The position numbers and the translations under genes were made by a program. Source: Sedimentisphaerales bacterium (lineage in GTDB: Bacteria > Planctomycetota > Phycisphaerae > Sedimentisphaerales > Anaerobacaceae). From it: 64,000 bases of DNA. Below, one piece after another: positions 1 to 8,920 of this stretch. Position 1 is the stretch's first letter. Every line of letters starts with the position of its first letter. The stretch lies in NCBI GenBank assembly GCA_016927855.1, contig JAFGLV010000033.1, positions 1 through 64,000 on the forward strand, read 5' to 3'. The notes below the pieces were generated by a model, which saw only the letters and a list, made by a program, of their open reading frames with translations, was not told where the DNA came from and made no database searches.

Positions 1-165
1 GTCGATCCCGTAACGGGCCGCCTCCGCCGCCGGATCGGCCCGTCCCCGGTTGATCAACTCCAGCAGGTACTGCTCGTAATTGTCTGGTCCCGCTGCGATA
101 CTGCTTGGTCCCGCTGCAATCCCTGCCAGCATAATCAGGAGCATCTCCATTAGTCCTACTCTCAT
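1..165 (-). CDS. N-terminus of a secreted CAP/SCP-domain protein, cut by the window edge
   Basis: Only the first 55 codons are present; the rest lies left of base 1. The start ATG is at 165. The protein begins with a hydrophobic leader (LMEMLLIMLAGIAAG), a duplicated IAAGPSS/IAAGP linker, and then the stretch EQYLLELINRGRADPAAEAA. The ELINRxRxxPxxEAARYGID pattern is the typical opening helix of exported CAP (cysteine-rich secretory protein-like) domains common in Planctomycetota. Export is inferred from the leader. CAP family functions are diverse and none can be assigned here. It is transcribed in the same direction as the upstream GH2 gene, about 295 bases away. Confidence 0.6.
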   Translation of the reverse strand, partial: MRVGLMEMLLIMLAGIAAGPSSIAAGPDNYEQYLLELINRGRADPAAEAARYGID

Positions 166-459
166 CTCCGTTCCAACCTTTCACCTTCCGACCATGCGTT
201 CAGTGAATCGAGTGCGTGGCGCTGAGCGATCCTTTCTCCGCCCGGCTGATCGTGCAGAAATACCGCGAATTCCGCGGTGACCAGAAGCGATGGACCAGCG
301 AAGCCACACTACAATTTCGAATTGAGCAACATTCCCCCAAGCCAGTCGTCATCTGTTCTTGTCGGACGATTTGCGTAGCGATACTCCAGGACAAGGACCA
401 GATTCAGCCCCAGGTTGATGATACCATCCGGTCCGCCGTCAATCGTTCAAGGCATGTCA
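166..459. other. intergenic stretch without a supported gene
   Basis: About 295 bases lie between the GH2 stop and the CAP gene start. Short open frames exist on both strands, but none has a convincing ribosome binding site or a recognisable protein. The CAP gene promoter and the end of the GH2 operon must fall here. I see no clear hairpin-plus-T terminator. Confidence 0.4.
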
Positions 460-3231
460 TCACGGTGCCTGGCTGCGAATGGTCACTGCGGCCTCCACAA
501 GTCCTTCGGACTCGGCTTTGAGTACGATCGTCCCGCCTTGGCCTGGCTTGGCGCGCACGATGGCCAGGCACAAGCCGTTGAAGCCGTTCCGCTCTGGGGA
601 TAGGAAGGACTCAAAGCTCGTCGGATCGCCGTTGTCGGTGGCGATGATCTCGCCCGGACCGTCGATGGAAAAACGCACGCGGTTCTGCGCGCGAGGCACG
701 AGGGTGTCCTCTTTGTCCACGATCATGACCGTGATGAAGGCCAGGTCCCGGCCGTCCGCGGCAATCGTGTCCCGATCCGCCTTCGCGGTAAGTCTCACGG
801 CCGGGCCGGCGGTCCTCATCAGGTCCGCGGCCCACTCTTTGCTCCCCTTGTAGGCCACGACCTTCAGTTCACCCGGCTCGTAGACCACATCGTCCCAGCG
901 GAGGCGGTACTCGTACTGCCCTTTAGTCTTTCTGCCAAGGGACTTGCCGTTGAGGAACAGCTCGGCTTCGTCGCCGGAGGTGAAGACATGGACCGGTGTA
1001 ACCTCTCTCACACGCTCGGGCCAATTCCAATGCGGCAAGATATGGGCCATCGGCAGATCGGGCCGCCAATACGATTGATACAAGTAGAACCGATCTTTCT
1101 TGAATCCGGCCAGGTCGATGATCCCGAAGTAGGAACTGCGGGCCCCATAGTAGGGAATCGGCTCGCCGAGATAATCCCAGCCGCTCCAGACGAATCCTCC
1201 AGCCACGTAGGGATGCTTGTCCAGGGAGGCGAATACCTTGTCCGCCGATGAGCCGAAATCCGCCGTATACAACTCGTAAGCACTGACGTATTGGTTTCGC
1301 GGGTCGCCGCCCCTTCCATCTCTTACAGGAGCACTGATTCCGTCGACGACCGGGAAGAGATATGTCCCGCGGCTGCTCAAGGCGGCAGCATTCTCGCTGC
1401 TGAGGATCACCTTGTCGGGGTGTGCCTCGCGGAAGGCGGGGTAGAGCGGAGGCGTACTGATCCCTCTGAGCCCGGAATAGGCCGGAGCGTCACGGATACC
1501 TTCGCCTTGGTAATTCAGGCTGATGACATCCGCAACGGCAGGCAGAGGCATGTTCGGCTTGGCATAATTCATCGCGGTGGTGGTCGGACGGGTGGGATCC
1601 TCCTCCTTGACGATGTCGTGCAGCCGCTGCGCGAGCTCAGCGCCTTGCTCGCCGGTGTACTGCTCGCCGACCTCGTTGCCGAAGCTCCATATAATCACCG
1701 AAGGGTGGTTCCGGTCGCGACGGACCCAGGCGCGCAAATCCTGCTCGTGCCAGTCCGGGAAGATGAGATGGGAATCCAGCGGCGTCTTTCTCCGCTGCCA
1801 GACATCGAAGATCTCGTCTACGACGAGGAACCCCATCCGGTCCGTCAGTTCGAGCAACTCGGGAGCGGGCGGGTTGTGCGCCGTACGGATCGCGTTGCAG
1901 CCCATTTCGCGGAGCACCTCAAGCTGACGCTCGGCCGCACGCACGTTGAACGCCGCACCGAGGGCGCCGAGATCGTGGTGCTGGTTGACGCCCTTGATCT
2001 TGATGAGTTCGCCGTTGACGTGGATGCCGCTGTTCGGGTCGAAACGCAGGGAGCGGATGCCGAAGCGCGTCTCATATTGATCGACGGCTTTGCCGTCATG
2101 CCACAAGGTGGTCACCGCCGCGTAACGGTGCGGAGTCTGCGTGGGCGGTGGTCCCCACAGGCGGGGGTTCTCGATACTGACAGTGCCTATGACCTTCGCG
2201 CTCTGGCCTGCCGCTACCGGCGCCCTTAGAGATTCGAATCTGACGACGGCCTCGCCCGAGCTGCTGCCGTCTGCGCCCAAGGTGAAGACTTGGGTGGTCG
2301 CTTCAATGGTGGCGTCGGTGTCGGAGTGGTTGTCAAAGGTGACCTCGAGGTCGATGGTGGCAGAAGCGGAGGAAACATCGCGCGTCGTCGCAAAGGTGCC
2401 CCACTGGCCGATGTGAATGGGATGAGTCTTGACCAGCCAGACATTGCGATAGATGCCGCCGCCGGGATACCAGCGCGATGAATCGGGAGGATTGTCCAGG
2501 CGGATGGCGATAACGTTCTTACCCCCGAACTCGAGGTAGGGCGTCAGATCGACGCGCCAGGAGGCGTAGCCATAGGGCCAGCCGCCAACGAGGTGGCCAT
2601 TCAGCCACACCATGGCACAAGACATGGCGCCATCGACATCCAGGAAAATGGCCTTGCCCGTGTCGGACGCCGGGATATCGAGTCTCTTGCGGTACCAGCC
2701 GATGCCGGGGCTGGGCAGCCGGCCCATACCGCCACCCACACCACGCCGGCCTTGATTGAAAGGCCCGGCGACCGCCCAATCATGCGGCAGGTTCACGCGC
2801 TGCCACGAGCTATCGTCGAAATCGTCCTGCACGTAGGGACAGTCGCCGCCTGGGTTGCCATCGGGACGCGCATGCCGCGCAGCGGGATTCTTGACGAAAT
2901 CGTTCCCTGTGGGCAGAATCCAGGGCTTGAGTACGCTCTGGTCCGCTACCACGTCCACCGCTTCCGTCGGCATGGCGTCGGCCGGCCTGTCATCTCTGGC
3001 GTTTCTGACCTCCGGACGCACGTCATAGATCAGGCCGGTCGAGTCTCCATTCGGATCGCCCTGCGTGAACCGCCAGTCCGCGTTGAGCAAGATCCGCTCG
3101 CGCGGCGCCGTCTGTGCTCGCGCCACGCCTGCCACCCACACCAGTGTCAGCACCAAGGCCATGCCGACAATAAGACGGCGGGCAAGGGGGGCCTTGGCGC
3201 ACGACATAGAGACTTTCAGCAATGGCTTCAT
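460..3231 (-). CDS. secreted GH2 glycoside hydrolase (beta-galactosidase type)
   Basis: A 923-residue exported family GH2 enzyme, last gene of the long minus-strand glycan operon. An AAAAGGAG site lies 5 bases before the ATG at 3231, so the in-frame ATG further upstream was rejected. A Sec signal ends near AGVARA (about residue 39). The order is sugar-binding jelly roll (about 45-280), Ig-like domain (280-395), TIM barrel (395-690) and C-terminal Ig-like domains typical of long GH2 enzymes. The acid/base Glu520 lies in NHPSVIIWSFGNE. The likely nucleophile is Glu613 in VILSSENAAALSSRG. It probably removes terminal beta-galactosyl or similar residues from side chains exposed by the arabinofuranosidases upstream. 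Exact sugar specificity cannot be read from sequence; beta-glucuronidase is an alternative. Confidence 0.88.
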   Translation of the reverse strand: MKPLLKVSMSCAKAPLARRLIVGMALVLTLVWVAGVARAQTAPRERILLNADWRFTQGDPNGDSTGLIYDVRPEVRNARDDRPADAMPTEAVDVVADQSVLKPWILPTGNDFVKNPAARHARPDGNPGGDCPYVQDDFDDSSWQRVNLPHDWAVAGPFNQGRRGVGGGMGRLPSPGIGWYRKRLDIPASDTGKAIFLDVDGAMSCAMVWLNGHLVGGWPYGYASWRVDLTPYLEFGGKNVIAIRLDNPPDSSRWYPGGGIYRNVWLVKTHPIHIGQWGTFATTRDVSSASATIDLEVTFDNHSDTDATIEATTQVFTLGADGSSSGEAVVRFESLRAPVAAGQSAKVIGTVSIENPRLWGPPPTQTPHRYAAVTTLWHDGKAVDQYETRFGIRSLRFDPNSGIHVNGELIKIKGVNQHHDLGALGAAFNVRAAERQLEVLREMGCNAIRTAHNPPAPELLELTDRMGFLVVDEIFDVWQRRKTPLDSHLIFPDWHEQDLRAWVRRDRNHPSVIIWSFGNEVGEQYTGEQGAELAQRLHDIVKEEDPTRPTTTAMNYAKPNMPLPAVADVISLNYQGEGIRDAPAYSGLRGISTPPLYPAFREAHPDKVILSSENAAALSSRGTYLFPVVDGISAPVRDGRGGDPRNQYVSAYELYTADFGSSADKVFASLDKHPYVAGGFVWSGWDYLGEPIPYYGARSSYFGIIDLAGFKKDRFYLYQSYWRPDLPMAHILPHWNWPERVREVTPVHVFTSGDEAELFLNGKSLGRKTKGQYEYRLRWDDVVYEPGELKVVAYKGSKEWAADLMRTAGPAVRLTAKADRDTIAADGRDLAFITVMIVDKEDTLVPRAQNRVRFSIDGPGEIIATDNGDPTSFESFLSPERNGFNGLCLAIVRAKPGQGGTIVLKAESEGLVEAAVTIRSQAP

Positions 3232-3271
3232 AAACGCTCCTTTTCGATCCGGTGTCATCGGCTCGGTCGCA

Positions 3272-5470
3272 TCAGTTTGCGGCGGCAGGTCTATTCACTG
3301 CGCTGGGGTCGCCGGTGGGCGGTGGGGCATGGTCTTCCTGGGCTGGCGGGCCGAGCAACTCGGTGAAGATGGGCTTCAACGCGTCGGCCCACACCTGACA
3401 ACCTTTGACGTCGAGGTGCAGGTTGTCCATCGTCATGCCTTCGTATAGCTTGCCGGTCTCGTCGGCGAGTTTATCGTTGATGTTGATGTAGCGGATCTTC
3501 TTCCCATCGGCGAGTTGAGCGAGATTCTCGTTGATCTTGTCGATCAGGGGTATGACAGCGGTGGGATCGCGGCGATTGTCGTTGCGTGGGAAGATGCCGG
3601 TTATGATGATCGTTGCCTCGGGCGCCTTGGTTTTGAAGACGTCCAGGATGGCTTTGATCCCGGCGGTCACCTCGGCGATTCGCGGATCGTCCTCGCCACG
3701 AGGGGGCCGACTGCCGATGTTGTTGGTACCGGCCTGGAGGACGATGATTTTCGGATGGACGTCGTCCAGTTCGCCGTTTTCGAGGCGCCAGAGGATGTTC
3801 TGGACGGTGTCACCACCCCAGGCGAAATCGGCGGCGTTCCAGCCGAAGAAATTCTCCTTCCAGTTGGCCAGAAGCTCGGGGTAGTCCAGCGCGCCCCAGC
3901 GGCGCATGATGGAATCGCCCTCGAAATAGATGTCGATGCGACCCTTCTTGGCCTTTTCAAGCAACTGTTCGTGAGCAATCTGAGAATTCCGATCCCGCCG
4001 GGCCATCGGTCGAATCGAGGGCGGCGCCGGAGCAGGCTCAGCGGTAGGCGCTGCGGCCGATGCCGGCAAAGGTGGCGCCTTGATGTACCGACCCACCCAT
4101 TCAAAGAACGTCGGCCAGTTGGGTCCGGAGGTGTGGCCGCCTTCGTGCTGGCGCCAGGCCAACTCACCGCCCATCAGTGTGCCCACCGGCGGCATTGGGT
4201 CCGTCAGGTAATTGCCCGACGTGCCGAAGCCCTTCTTGCCCAGAAGCTCGTACACCGGGCTCGCCAAGACGCCCGCCATGAAACTGCCCGGTGCGTCCAC
4301 CCAATCAGGATCGCCGGGCGGGACACCATAACTGATGAAGCACGGGCGTGGAGCACACAACGCGATGAGCTCGTGCGAATCGACCGGCAGGTCAGCCGCG
4401 GTCATGCAGGGATCGGCGGCGCCGTACTTGAGGGAATTGCCGGCCATCCAGTGATACTCACCAGAGCCGGTGAGGTTCTCGACCGCCTCGCCGAAGATGT
4501 GACGGTGCAGTTTCGCACCGCCTTCACCCGAAGAGGCAACAAAGGCGACCGCAACGCGCTCATCAAAGGCGGCCGTGACCAGCGCCGCCTTGCCATAGCG
4601 AGAAACGCCCTCGATACCGACGTTCCTCGGATCGACCTTGACGTCCGCATCGACCTCGAAATAGTCGATCAGCCGGCTGACACCCCATCCCCAGGCCCGC
4701 AGAGCGCCCCATTGATCGGGCTTGCGCGGCTCGCCTTTGTTGGCCAAGCCGATCACGCCTTGGCGCAGGCTCATGCCTCCGCTGTCCGGCTGAATGCTGT
4801 TGGCATTGATGAAGCCATAGCCCCAGCCATGGGAGATCGCCTGCTCTGTCCAGGATGGGCCGCCCGTTCCGCCGAATCCGCCTCGCCGGGCGAATCCTCC
4901 CCGCCCGCCACCGAAGCCGAAGAATGAGAATTCCAGCATCATCGGCACCGGCTCTTTGGGTGCGGCCGGGACCGTGAAGCTCGCCTGAATGTCCACCGTG
5001 ACGTCAGGATATGCTGAATTGTCCACGTGACCGACCAGCGTCCTGGCGACCGTGGGGATGCCGGCGCTGTTGCCATCGGTCGTCTCCGTCACTTCCCACG
5101 TCACTTTCGGCACGTTCGCAGGGATGCGGCCGTAGACCTCACGTTCGAAGTCCTCCAGGATTTCCGCACGACGCTTCGGCCATTGCGCCGCGCGGGTCAC
5201 CTTCGTGCCATCCTTCATGGTAAGGACGTCCGGCATGGTATCTTTGTATGGATTAGCGGTCGCTTCATCGAAGGTGCTTTGGCCGCTCGCGCCGGGACGC
5301 AACTGCTTGATCCCGAGTTGGTCCATCATGTATTGATGATCGTCGTATCCCTCCTGGGCGCTCGGCCCACGACGGGCGGCCAGTGACCCCGAGCCGGCGA
5401 GTGCCACCACCATCGCCAGAACCATGACAGCCACCCCACGCGCACTCGAACGTTTCATGCAAATAGACAT
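3272..5470 (-). CDS. secreted CE15-like glucuronoyl esterase fused to an SGNH/GDSL hydrolase
   Basis: A 732-residue bifunctional esterase. The ATG at 5470 follows AAGGAG with a 6-base gap. A Sec signal occupies roughly residues 5-32. The CE15-like domain (about 45-465) shows the catalytic serine in GVSRYGK (Ser290) and a C-terminal histidine in EGGHTSG (His446). CE15 enzymes cleave esters between 4-O-methyl-glucuronate and lignin or related uronoyl esters. A proline/alanine-rich linker (466-490) leads to an SGNH domain (about 505-732) with FEGDSI (Ser520), GTNN and a DNLHLD block holding the Asp/His pair, usual in deacetylases. A Gly/Arg-rich insertion (about residues 184-206) interrupts the CE15 fold. 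It lies 40 bases upstream of GH2 in the same operon. Confidence 0.85.
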   Translation of the reverse strand: MSICMKRSSARGVAVMVLAMVVALAGSGSLAARRGPSAQEGYDDHQYMMDQLGIKQLRPGASGQSTFDEATANPYKDTMPDVLTMKDGTKVTRAAQWPKRRAEILEDFEREVYGRIPANVPKVTWEVTETTDGNSAGIPTVARTLVGHVDNSAYPDVTVDIQASFTVPAAPKEPVPMMLEFSFFGFGGGRGGFARRGGFGGTGGPSWTEQAISHGWGYGFINANSIQPDSGGMSLRQGVIGLANKGEPRKPDQWGALRAWGWGVSRLIDYFEVDADVKVDPRNVGIEGVSRYGKAALVTAAFDERVAVAFVASSGEGGAKLHRHIFGEAVENLTGSGEYHWMAGNSLKYGAADPCMTAADLPVDSHELIALCAPRPCFISYGVPPGDPDWVDAPGSFMAGVLASPVYELLGKKGFGTSGNYLTDPMPPVGTLMGGELAWRQHEGGHTSGPNWPTFFEWVGRYIKAPPLPASAAAPTAEPAPAPPSIRPMARRDRNSQIAHEQLLEKAKKGRIDIYFEGDSIMRRWGALDYPELLANWKENFFGWNAADFAWGGDTVQNILWRLENGELDDVHPKIIVLQAGTNNIGSRPPRGEDDPRIAEVTAGIKAILDVFKTKAPEATIIITGIFPRNDNRRDPTAVIPLIDKINENLAQLADGKKIRYININDKLADETGKLYEGMTMDNLHLDVKGCQVWADALKPIFTELLGPPAQEDHAPPPTGDPSAVNRPAAAN

Positions 5471-5728
5471 GATCTTCTCCTTGCCCTTGCTGCTCCTCGC
5501 CGGCGACGATGATTGTCTCCTTTGGGGAGCCTTCTGATAAACCGATATTTCGCGTGTTGCGAGTCCGACCGCGCCACGCAGCCTTCTCGTGTACCACGAT
5601 AGCGCAGCGCTAGCAGGATTGCAAGCCCGAACAGCAGCAGCGCGCAGGCATTGTGTCGGCGTCAACCGGTGTGGATACTGGACGTACGCGGCCGTCCGAG
5701 GAACGCGTTTGCCGGCAGCCGTGGCCCG

Positions 5729-7345
5729 TCAGGCCAGAGCCACCGTCATCCGGACGACCGAGGCCGGCGGAAACGCATAGACCAGGTCGGCTCCTGTAAC
5801 ACGTGCACTGCTGTCTCGTGGGACCACCGCGTCGGGGTTCGCAAAGCTGTTGTGCGCGCGGAGGTCATCGTGCGACAAGGCGCGCACCGCTACGTCGCGG
5901 ACCGTTGCCCTGGAGATGGTGATTTGCGTCTCACGTGTCTCGGTGGTACTGGGATTGACCACCGTCAAGACCAGGCGCTTGCCGTGCAGGGAAGCCGAAC
6001 CCGCCAACCCGGGAAGCGTGTTCTCACCCTGTCCGACCTCGGGCGCACTGAACACCGTCCGCACCGACTGTCCGTTCTGGTGAGCGGAGTACATCTCGAA
6101 AACGTGGTAGTTGGGCGTCACGATGAACTGGTCCTCGTGGGCCAGGAAGAGCGACTGGAGGTTGTTGACCAGTTGGGCGATGTTGGCCATGATGACCTTG
6201 TCCGCGTTCCGATTGAAGATGTCCAACGTTAGCGCCGCGACGAGCGCATCGCGCAAGGTGGACGTCTGACCGAATAAGTGAGTCCGGTGAACTTCGGTCC
6301 CGGCCGGGTGCCAGGCGCCCCACTCGTCGATCGCCAGCTTGACGTGATGGTCGCTGTCGAATTCGCCCATTGCGGTCCAGTGGTTGTCGATGAGACGCTC
6401 CATCGCGGCAGCTTTGCGCAGCAACTCGTACCAGGCCTCGGTCCCGAAGGCCAGCGCGCTCTTTCCTGCGGTACCGCAGTAGTAGTGCAGTCCCCAGCCA
6501 TACACGCGGTCAAGCAAGCCTCGGCTGCGGCGCGTCAGGGCCTCGAAGAAGCCGCGGGTCCAGGTTTCGTCCCAACTGTTGGGACCGGCTGCGATGAATT
6601 GCGGCGGCGTGTCGAAATTCGGCACCCATGAGGTGAAGCGGCGAAACTCGGTCGCGTACTCCTGTGGGGTGAAGTCACCGCCGCAGCCCCAGGACTCGTT
6701 GCCGACGCCCCAGAAGCGCACCTTAAACGGATCGCGGCAGCCGTTGGCTTCGCGCTGTCTAGCGAGCGTGGTGGAGCCGGCGGGTGCGTTGCAGTACTCG
6801 ATCCACTCGTAGAAATCCCGCGCCGACGCACTGCGGACATTGGCCGCCAGGTACGGCTGAGCGTTGATCAGGCGACAGAAAGCGATGAATTCATCGGTCC
6901 CGAACTCGTTCGGGTCGTACTTGGCCGGCCCATCGGGCGCCTCTTGCAGGAAACGGGTGTTGATCCAGAAATTCGGGCGGGTCGGACGCTGATAGCGCGG
7001 GCCGACGCCGTCGCGCCAGTTGTAACTGTCGGCAAAGCAGCCTCCCGGCCAGCGCACGACCGACGGATTCAGGCGCCGCATGTGATCGACGAGGGATTTA
7101 CGCATGCCGGCGTAGTTGGGAATAGACGACCCCTCGCCCACCCAGATGCCGTCGTAGATCACACCGCCGATGTGCTCGGCGAAATGGCCGTAGATGTCCG
7201 GCGAGATCGTGCCGATCGGCTCGTCGAGCAGCACCTCGATCTTGCAGGGCTGATTGGCCGCGAAGAGCGGTGAGCGGGAGGTCAACAACAGGGCGCTGGT
7301 GCAGGCGGCTTGCTTGAGGAAATCGCGTCGCTTCATCGTCGTCAT
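5729..7345 (-). CDS. GH51 alpha-L-arabinofuranosidase, Tat-exported
   Basis: A 538-residue family GH51 enzyme that releases terminal alpha-L-arabinofuranosyl units from arabinan, arabinoxylan or arabinogalactan. The start at 7345 has GGAG 7 bases upstream. The N-terminus MKRRDFLKQAACTSALLL is a twin-arginine signal. The catalytic pair is visible: acid/base Glu217 in GVGNESWGCGG and nucleophile Glu341 in LAIDEWGAWH. The early motif NPSVVRWPGGCFADSYNWRD is a GH51 signature. A C-terminal beta-domain follows. It lies 12 bases after GH32 and about 258 bases before the CE15-SGNH gene. That gap holds no recognised element but could contain an internal promoter. Confidence 0.92.
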   Translation of the reverse strand: MTTMKRRDFLKQAACTSALLLTSRSPLFAANQPCKIEVLLDEPIGTISPDIYGHFAEHIGGVIYDGIWVGEGSSIPNYAGMRKSLVDHMRRLNPSVVRWPGGCFADSYNWRDGVGPRYQRPTRPNFWINTRFLQEAPDGPAKYDPNEFGTDEFIAFCRLINAQPYLAANVRSASARDFYEWIEYCNAPAGSTTLARQREANGCRDPFKVRFWGVGNESWGCGGDFTPQEYATEFRRFTSWVPNFDTPPQFIAAGPNSWDETWTRGFFEALTRRSRGLLDRVYGWGLHYYCGTAGKSALAFGTEAWYELLRKAAAMERLIDNHWTAMGEFDSDHHVKLAIDEWGAWHPAGTEVHRTHLFGQTSTLRDALVAALTLDIFNRNADKVIMANIAQLVNNLQSLFLAHEDQFIVTPNYHVFEMYSAHQNGQSVRTVFSAPEVGQGENTLPGLAGSASLHGKRLVLTVVNPSTTETRETQITISRATVRDVAVRALSHDDLRAHNSFANPDAVVPRDSSARVTGADLVYAFPPASVVRMTVALA

Positions 7346-7357
7346 GCGTGTACTCCT

Positions 7358-8809
7358 TCAATTCTCAGGGCGGTCCGGCCAAATCGAGGCGATCTCATGG
7401 AATTGCAGCGAGACGAGCCTCACTTGCCCACCGTTGGCGTACAAGTTCAAACGATCGTCATCCGGCGAGAAGGCAAACTGCTCGCTGTAAGAGAACACTC
7501 CGCTCCCTGCGAACACTTCCAAGCTGCTCCAATCGACGAGGAAGCGGATGGTCAGGCGCCCTTCGGCGTCGGGTTTGAGCGTCTTGCCGAGCAGTGTCTG
7601 GTTCTCGATACTGTAGTTGACCGCTTTGTTGGCGATCTTGAATTCGATTTCCCGCGCGGTGGCGCCGCGCAGGTCAAAGACCGCCATCAGGTCGAACTGC
7701 TCCGAGGTCACGCCGGCCAGGATGTTCTTTCCCTGGCACGAGCACTCAACCGTCTGGTCGGTCCACTCTCTGCTGCTACGGTAGAGCGTCTCGATGGTGC
7801 CGATGGGGGTCCGGGTCACGCGCATCTTGCCGTCGTATGTCACCAGGCCAAGCTCCACCGGAAACGTGGCGTTTCGCTGCCAGGGCGACTCCCCGATACC
7901 ACCGTTCCAGTGATCGTTCCACGCGATCTGGACGACCTTGTCACTCGGGAAAGTCGGCCGGAAGAAGGTCTGGGCCGCATAAAAGTCCGGTCCCACGTCC
8001 ATGACCAGCGATTCCTGCTCCGGCGTGAACTTCATGCCGTCGAATCGGCCCACGAGGTAGCTACCGTTGGCATCCTGGAGGACCCATTGCATCTGCTCCT
8101 TGTTGCCGTCCAGCGGCAGTTCGTAGATATCGGGACACTCATAGCCGAAACGGATATTGCTCAGTTTCGTCCATTCGATCAGGTCCGTCGAACCGTAGAA
8201 GGTCGTGCCGTTCTCGTAGAGCGCGAGTATCCATCGGTTCGTCGGTCCATGCCAGAAGACACACGGATCGCGAGGATCGGCTCCTCTGGTGCGGTTGGCG
8301 ACCGGGTTTCCGGAGTAGTCGTGCCAGGTGCGGCCGTCATCGTTGCTCCAGGCCAGGCAGGTGCCGAGTTCCGTGCCGGTATAGATCGCGACCAGTGCCG
8401 GTTCGGTCGAGCCGGTGATCTTGCGGGCGGTCTCGCCTGAGACCACGACACCGCTGCCGGAATAGACCTCAGCTCCACTGACGTTGCGCCGCGCCTGCGC
8501 AGGCAGAAACGACTTCTGCGGAATCAGCGCCACGCCGCGATCGACCCAGTGCAGCAGGTCGGTGCTGGTGGCATAGCCGCCATGCCGGCGCGCTTCGCCC
8601 CATTGGTAGATCATGTGATACGTGCCGTCGAGATAGATCAACGCGTTGATGTCGTTCATCCACTCGGATTTGGGACTGAAATGATACTGCGGCCGGTAGT
8701 TCTCGCGGTAGTCGATCCCCTTCGGATGGGGATCGTACTGTGCCAACAGGGACGCCGGTGGAATCAGCAGAACCACGAATACGACTGGCACAAGGACCTT
8801 GTATGTCAT
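7358..8809 (-). CDS. secreted GH32 fructan hydrolase (levanase/fructosidase-like)
   Basis: A 483-residue GH32 protein with a Sec signal (residues 1-23). The ATG at 8809 is preceded by AAAGGA at 8 bases. The five-bladed propeller motifs are WMNDIN (nucleophile Asp53; the usual WMNDPN has Ile instead of Pro here), RDPCVFW (Asp181) and YECPDIYELP (acid/base Glu224). A C-terminal beta-sandwich covers about 345-483. GH32 enzymes hydrolyse beta-fructofuranosyl bonds in sucrose, inulin or levan. Its presence among arabinofuranosidases is odd. Either the locus also handles fructans, or this divergent member has moved to another furanoside. The Pro-to-Ile change in the nucleophile motif argues for caution about substrate. 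Confidence 0.85.
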   Translation of the reverse strand: MTYKVLVPVVFVVLLIPPASLLAQYDPHPKGIDYRENYRPQYHFSPKSEWMNDINALIYLDGTYHMIYQWGEARRHGGYATSTDLLHWVDRGVALIPQKSFLPAQARRNVSGAEVYSGSGVVVSGETARKITGSTEPALVAIYTGTELGTCLAWSNDDGRTWHDYSGNPVANRTRGADPRDPCVFWHGPTNRWILALYENGTTFYGSTDLIEWTKLSNIRFGYECPDIYELPLDGNKEQMQWVLQDANGSYLVGRFDGMKFTPEQESLVMDVGPDFYAAQTFFRPTFPSDKVVQIAWNDHWNGGIGESPWQRNATFPVELGLVTYDGKMRVTRTPIGTIETLYRSSREWTDQTVECSCQGKNILAGVTSEQFDLMAVFDLRGATAREIEFKIANKAVNYSIENQTLLGKTLKPDAEGRLTIRFLVDWSSLEVFAGSGVFSYSEQFAFSPDDDRLNLYANGGQVRLVSLQFHEIASIWPDRPEN

Positions 8810-8829
8810 CGAGTCAATCCTTTCTGCCT

Positions 8830-8893
8830 CCGTTCGGAGTTCCGGCTTTAGCCGGTCTTGTTTTGACCCGCCTGAAGGCGGAACTCCGAACGG
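8830..8893. repeat. dispersed palindromic repeat, family R1 (intergenic copy)
   Basis: Perfect 15-bp outer arms CCGTTCGGAGTTCCG (8830-8844) and its reverse complement (8879-8893) enclose two small inner hairpins, CGGCTTTAGCCG and CGCCTGAAGGCG. A partial extra copy of ACTCCGAACGG follows to about 8907. It lies between the GH51 stop at 8921 and the GH32 start. A second member with the same architecture sits inside the CocE-type gene near 45.7 kb. Confidence 0.75.
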
Positions 8894-8920
8894 AGACTCC
8901 GAACGGCCATATCACGCGGG

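Noticed and set aside
5790-5810. Possible sixth LacI-type site (AACACGTGCACT) inside the first GH51 gene
   Set aside because: Only the CACGTG core is shared, the flanks do not match, and the position is near the 3' end of a coding region.
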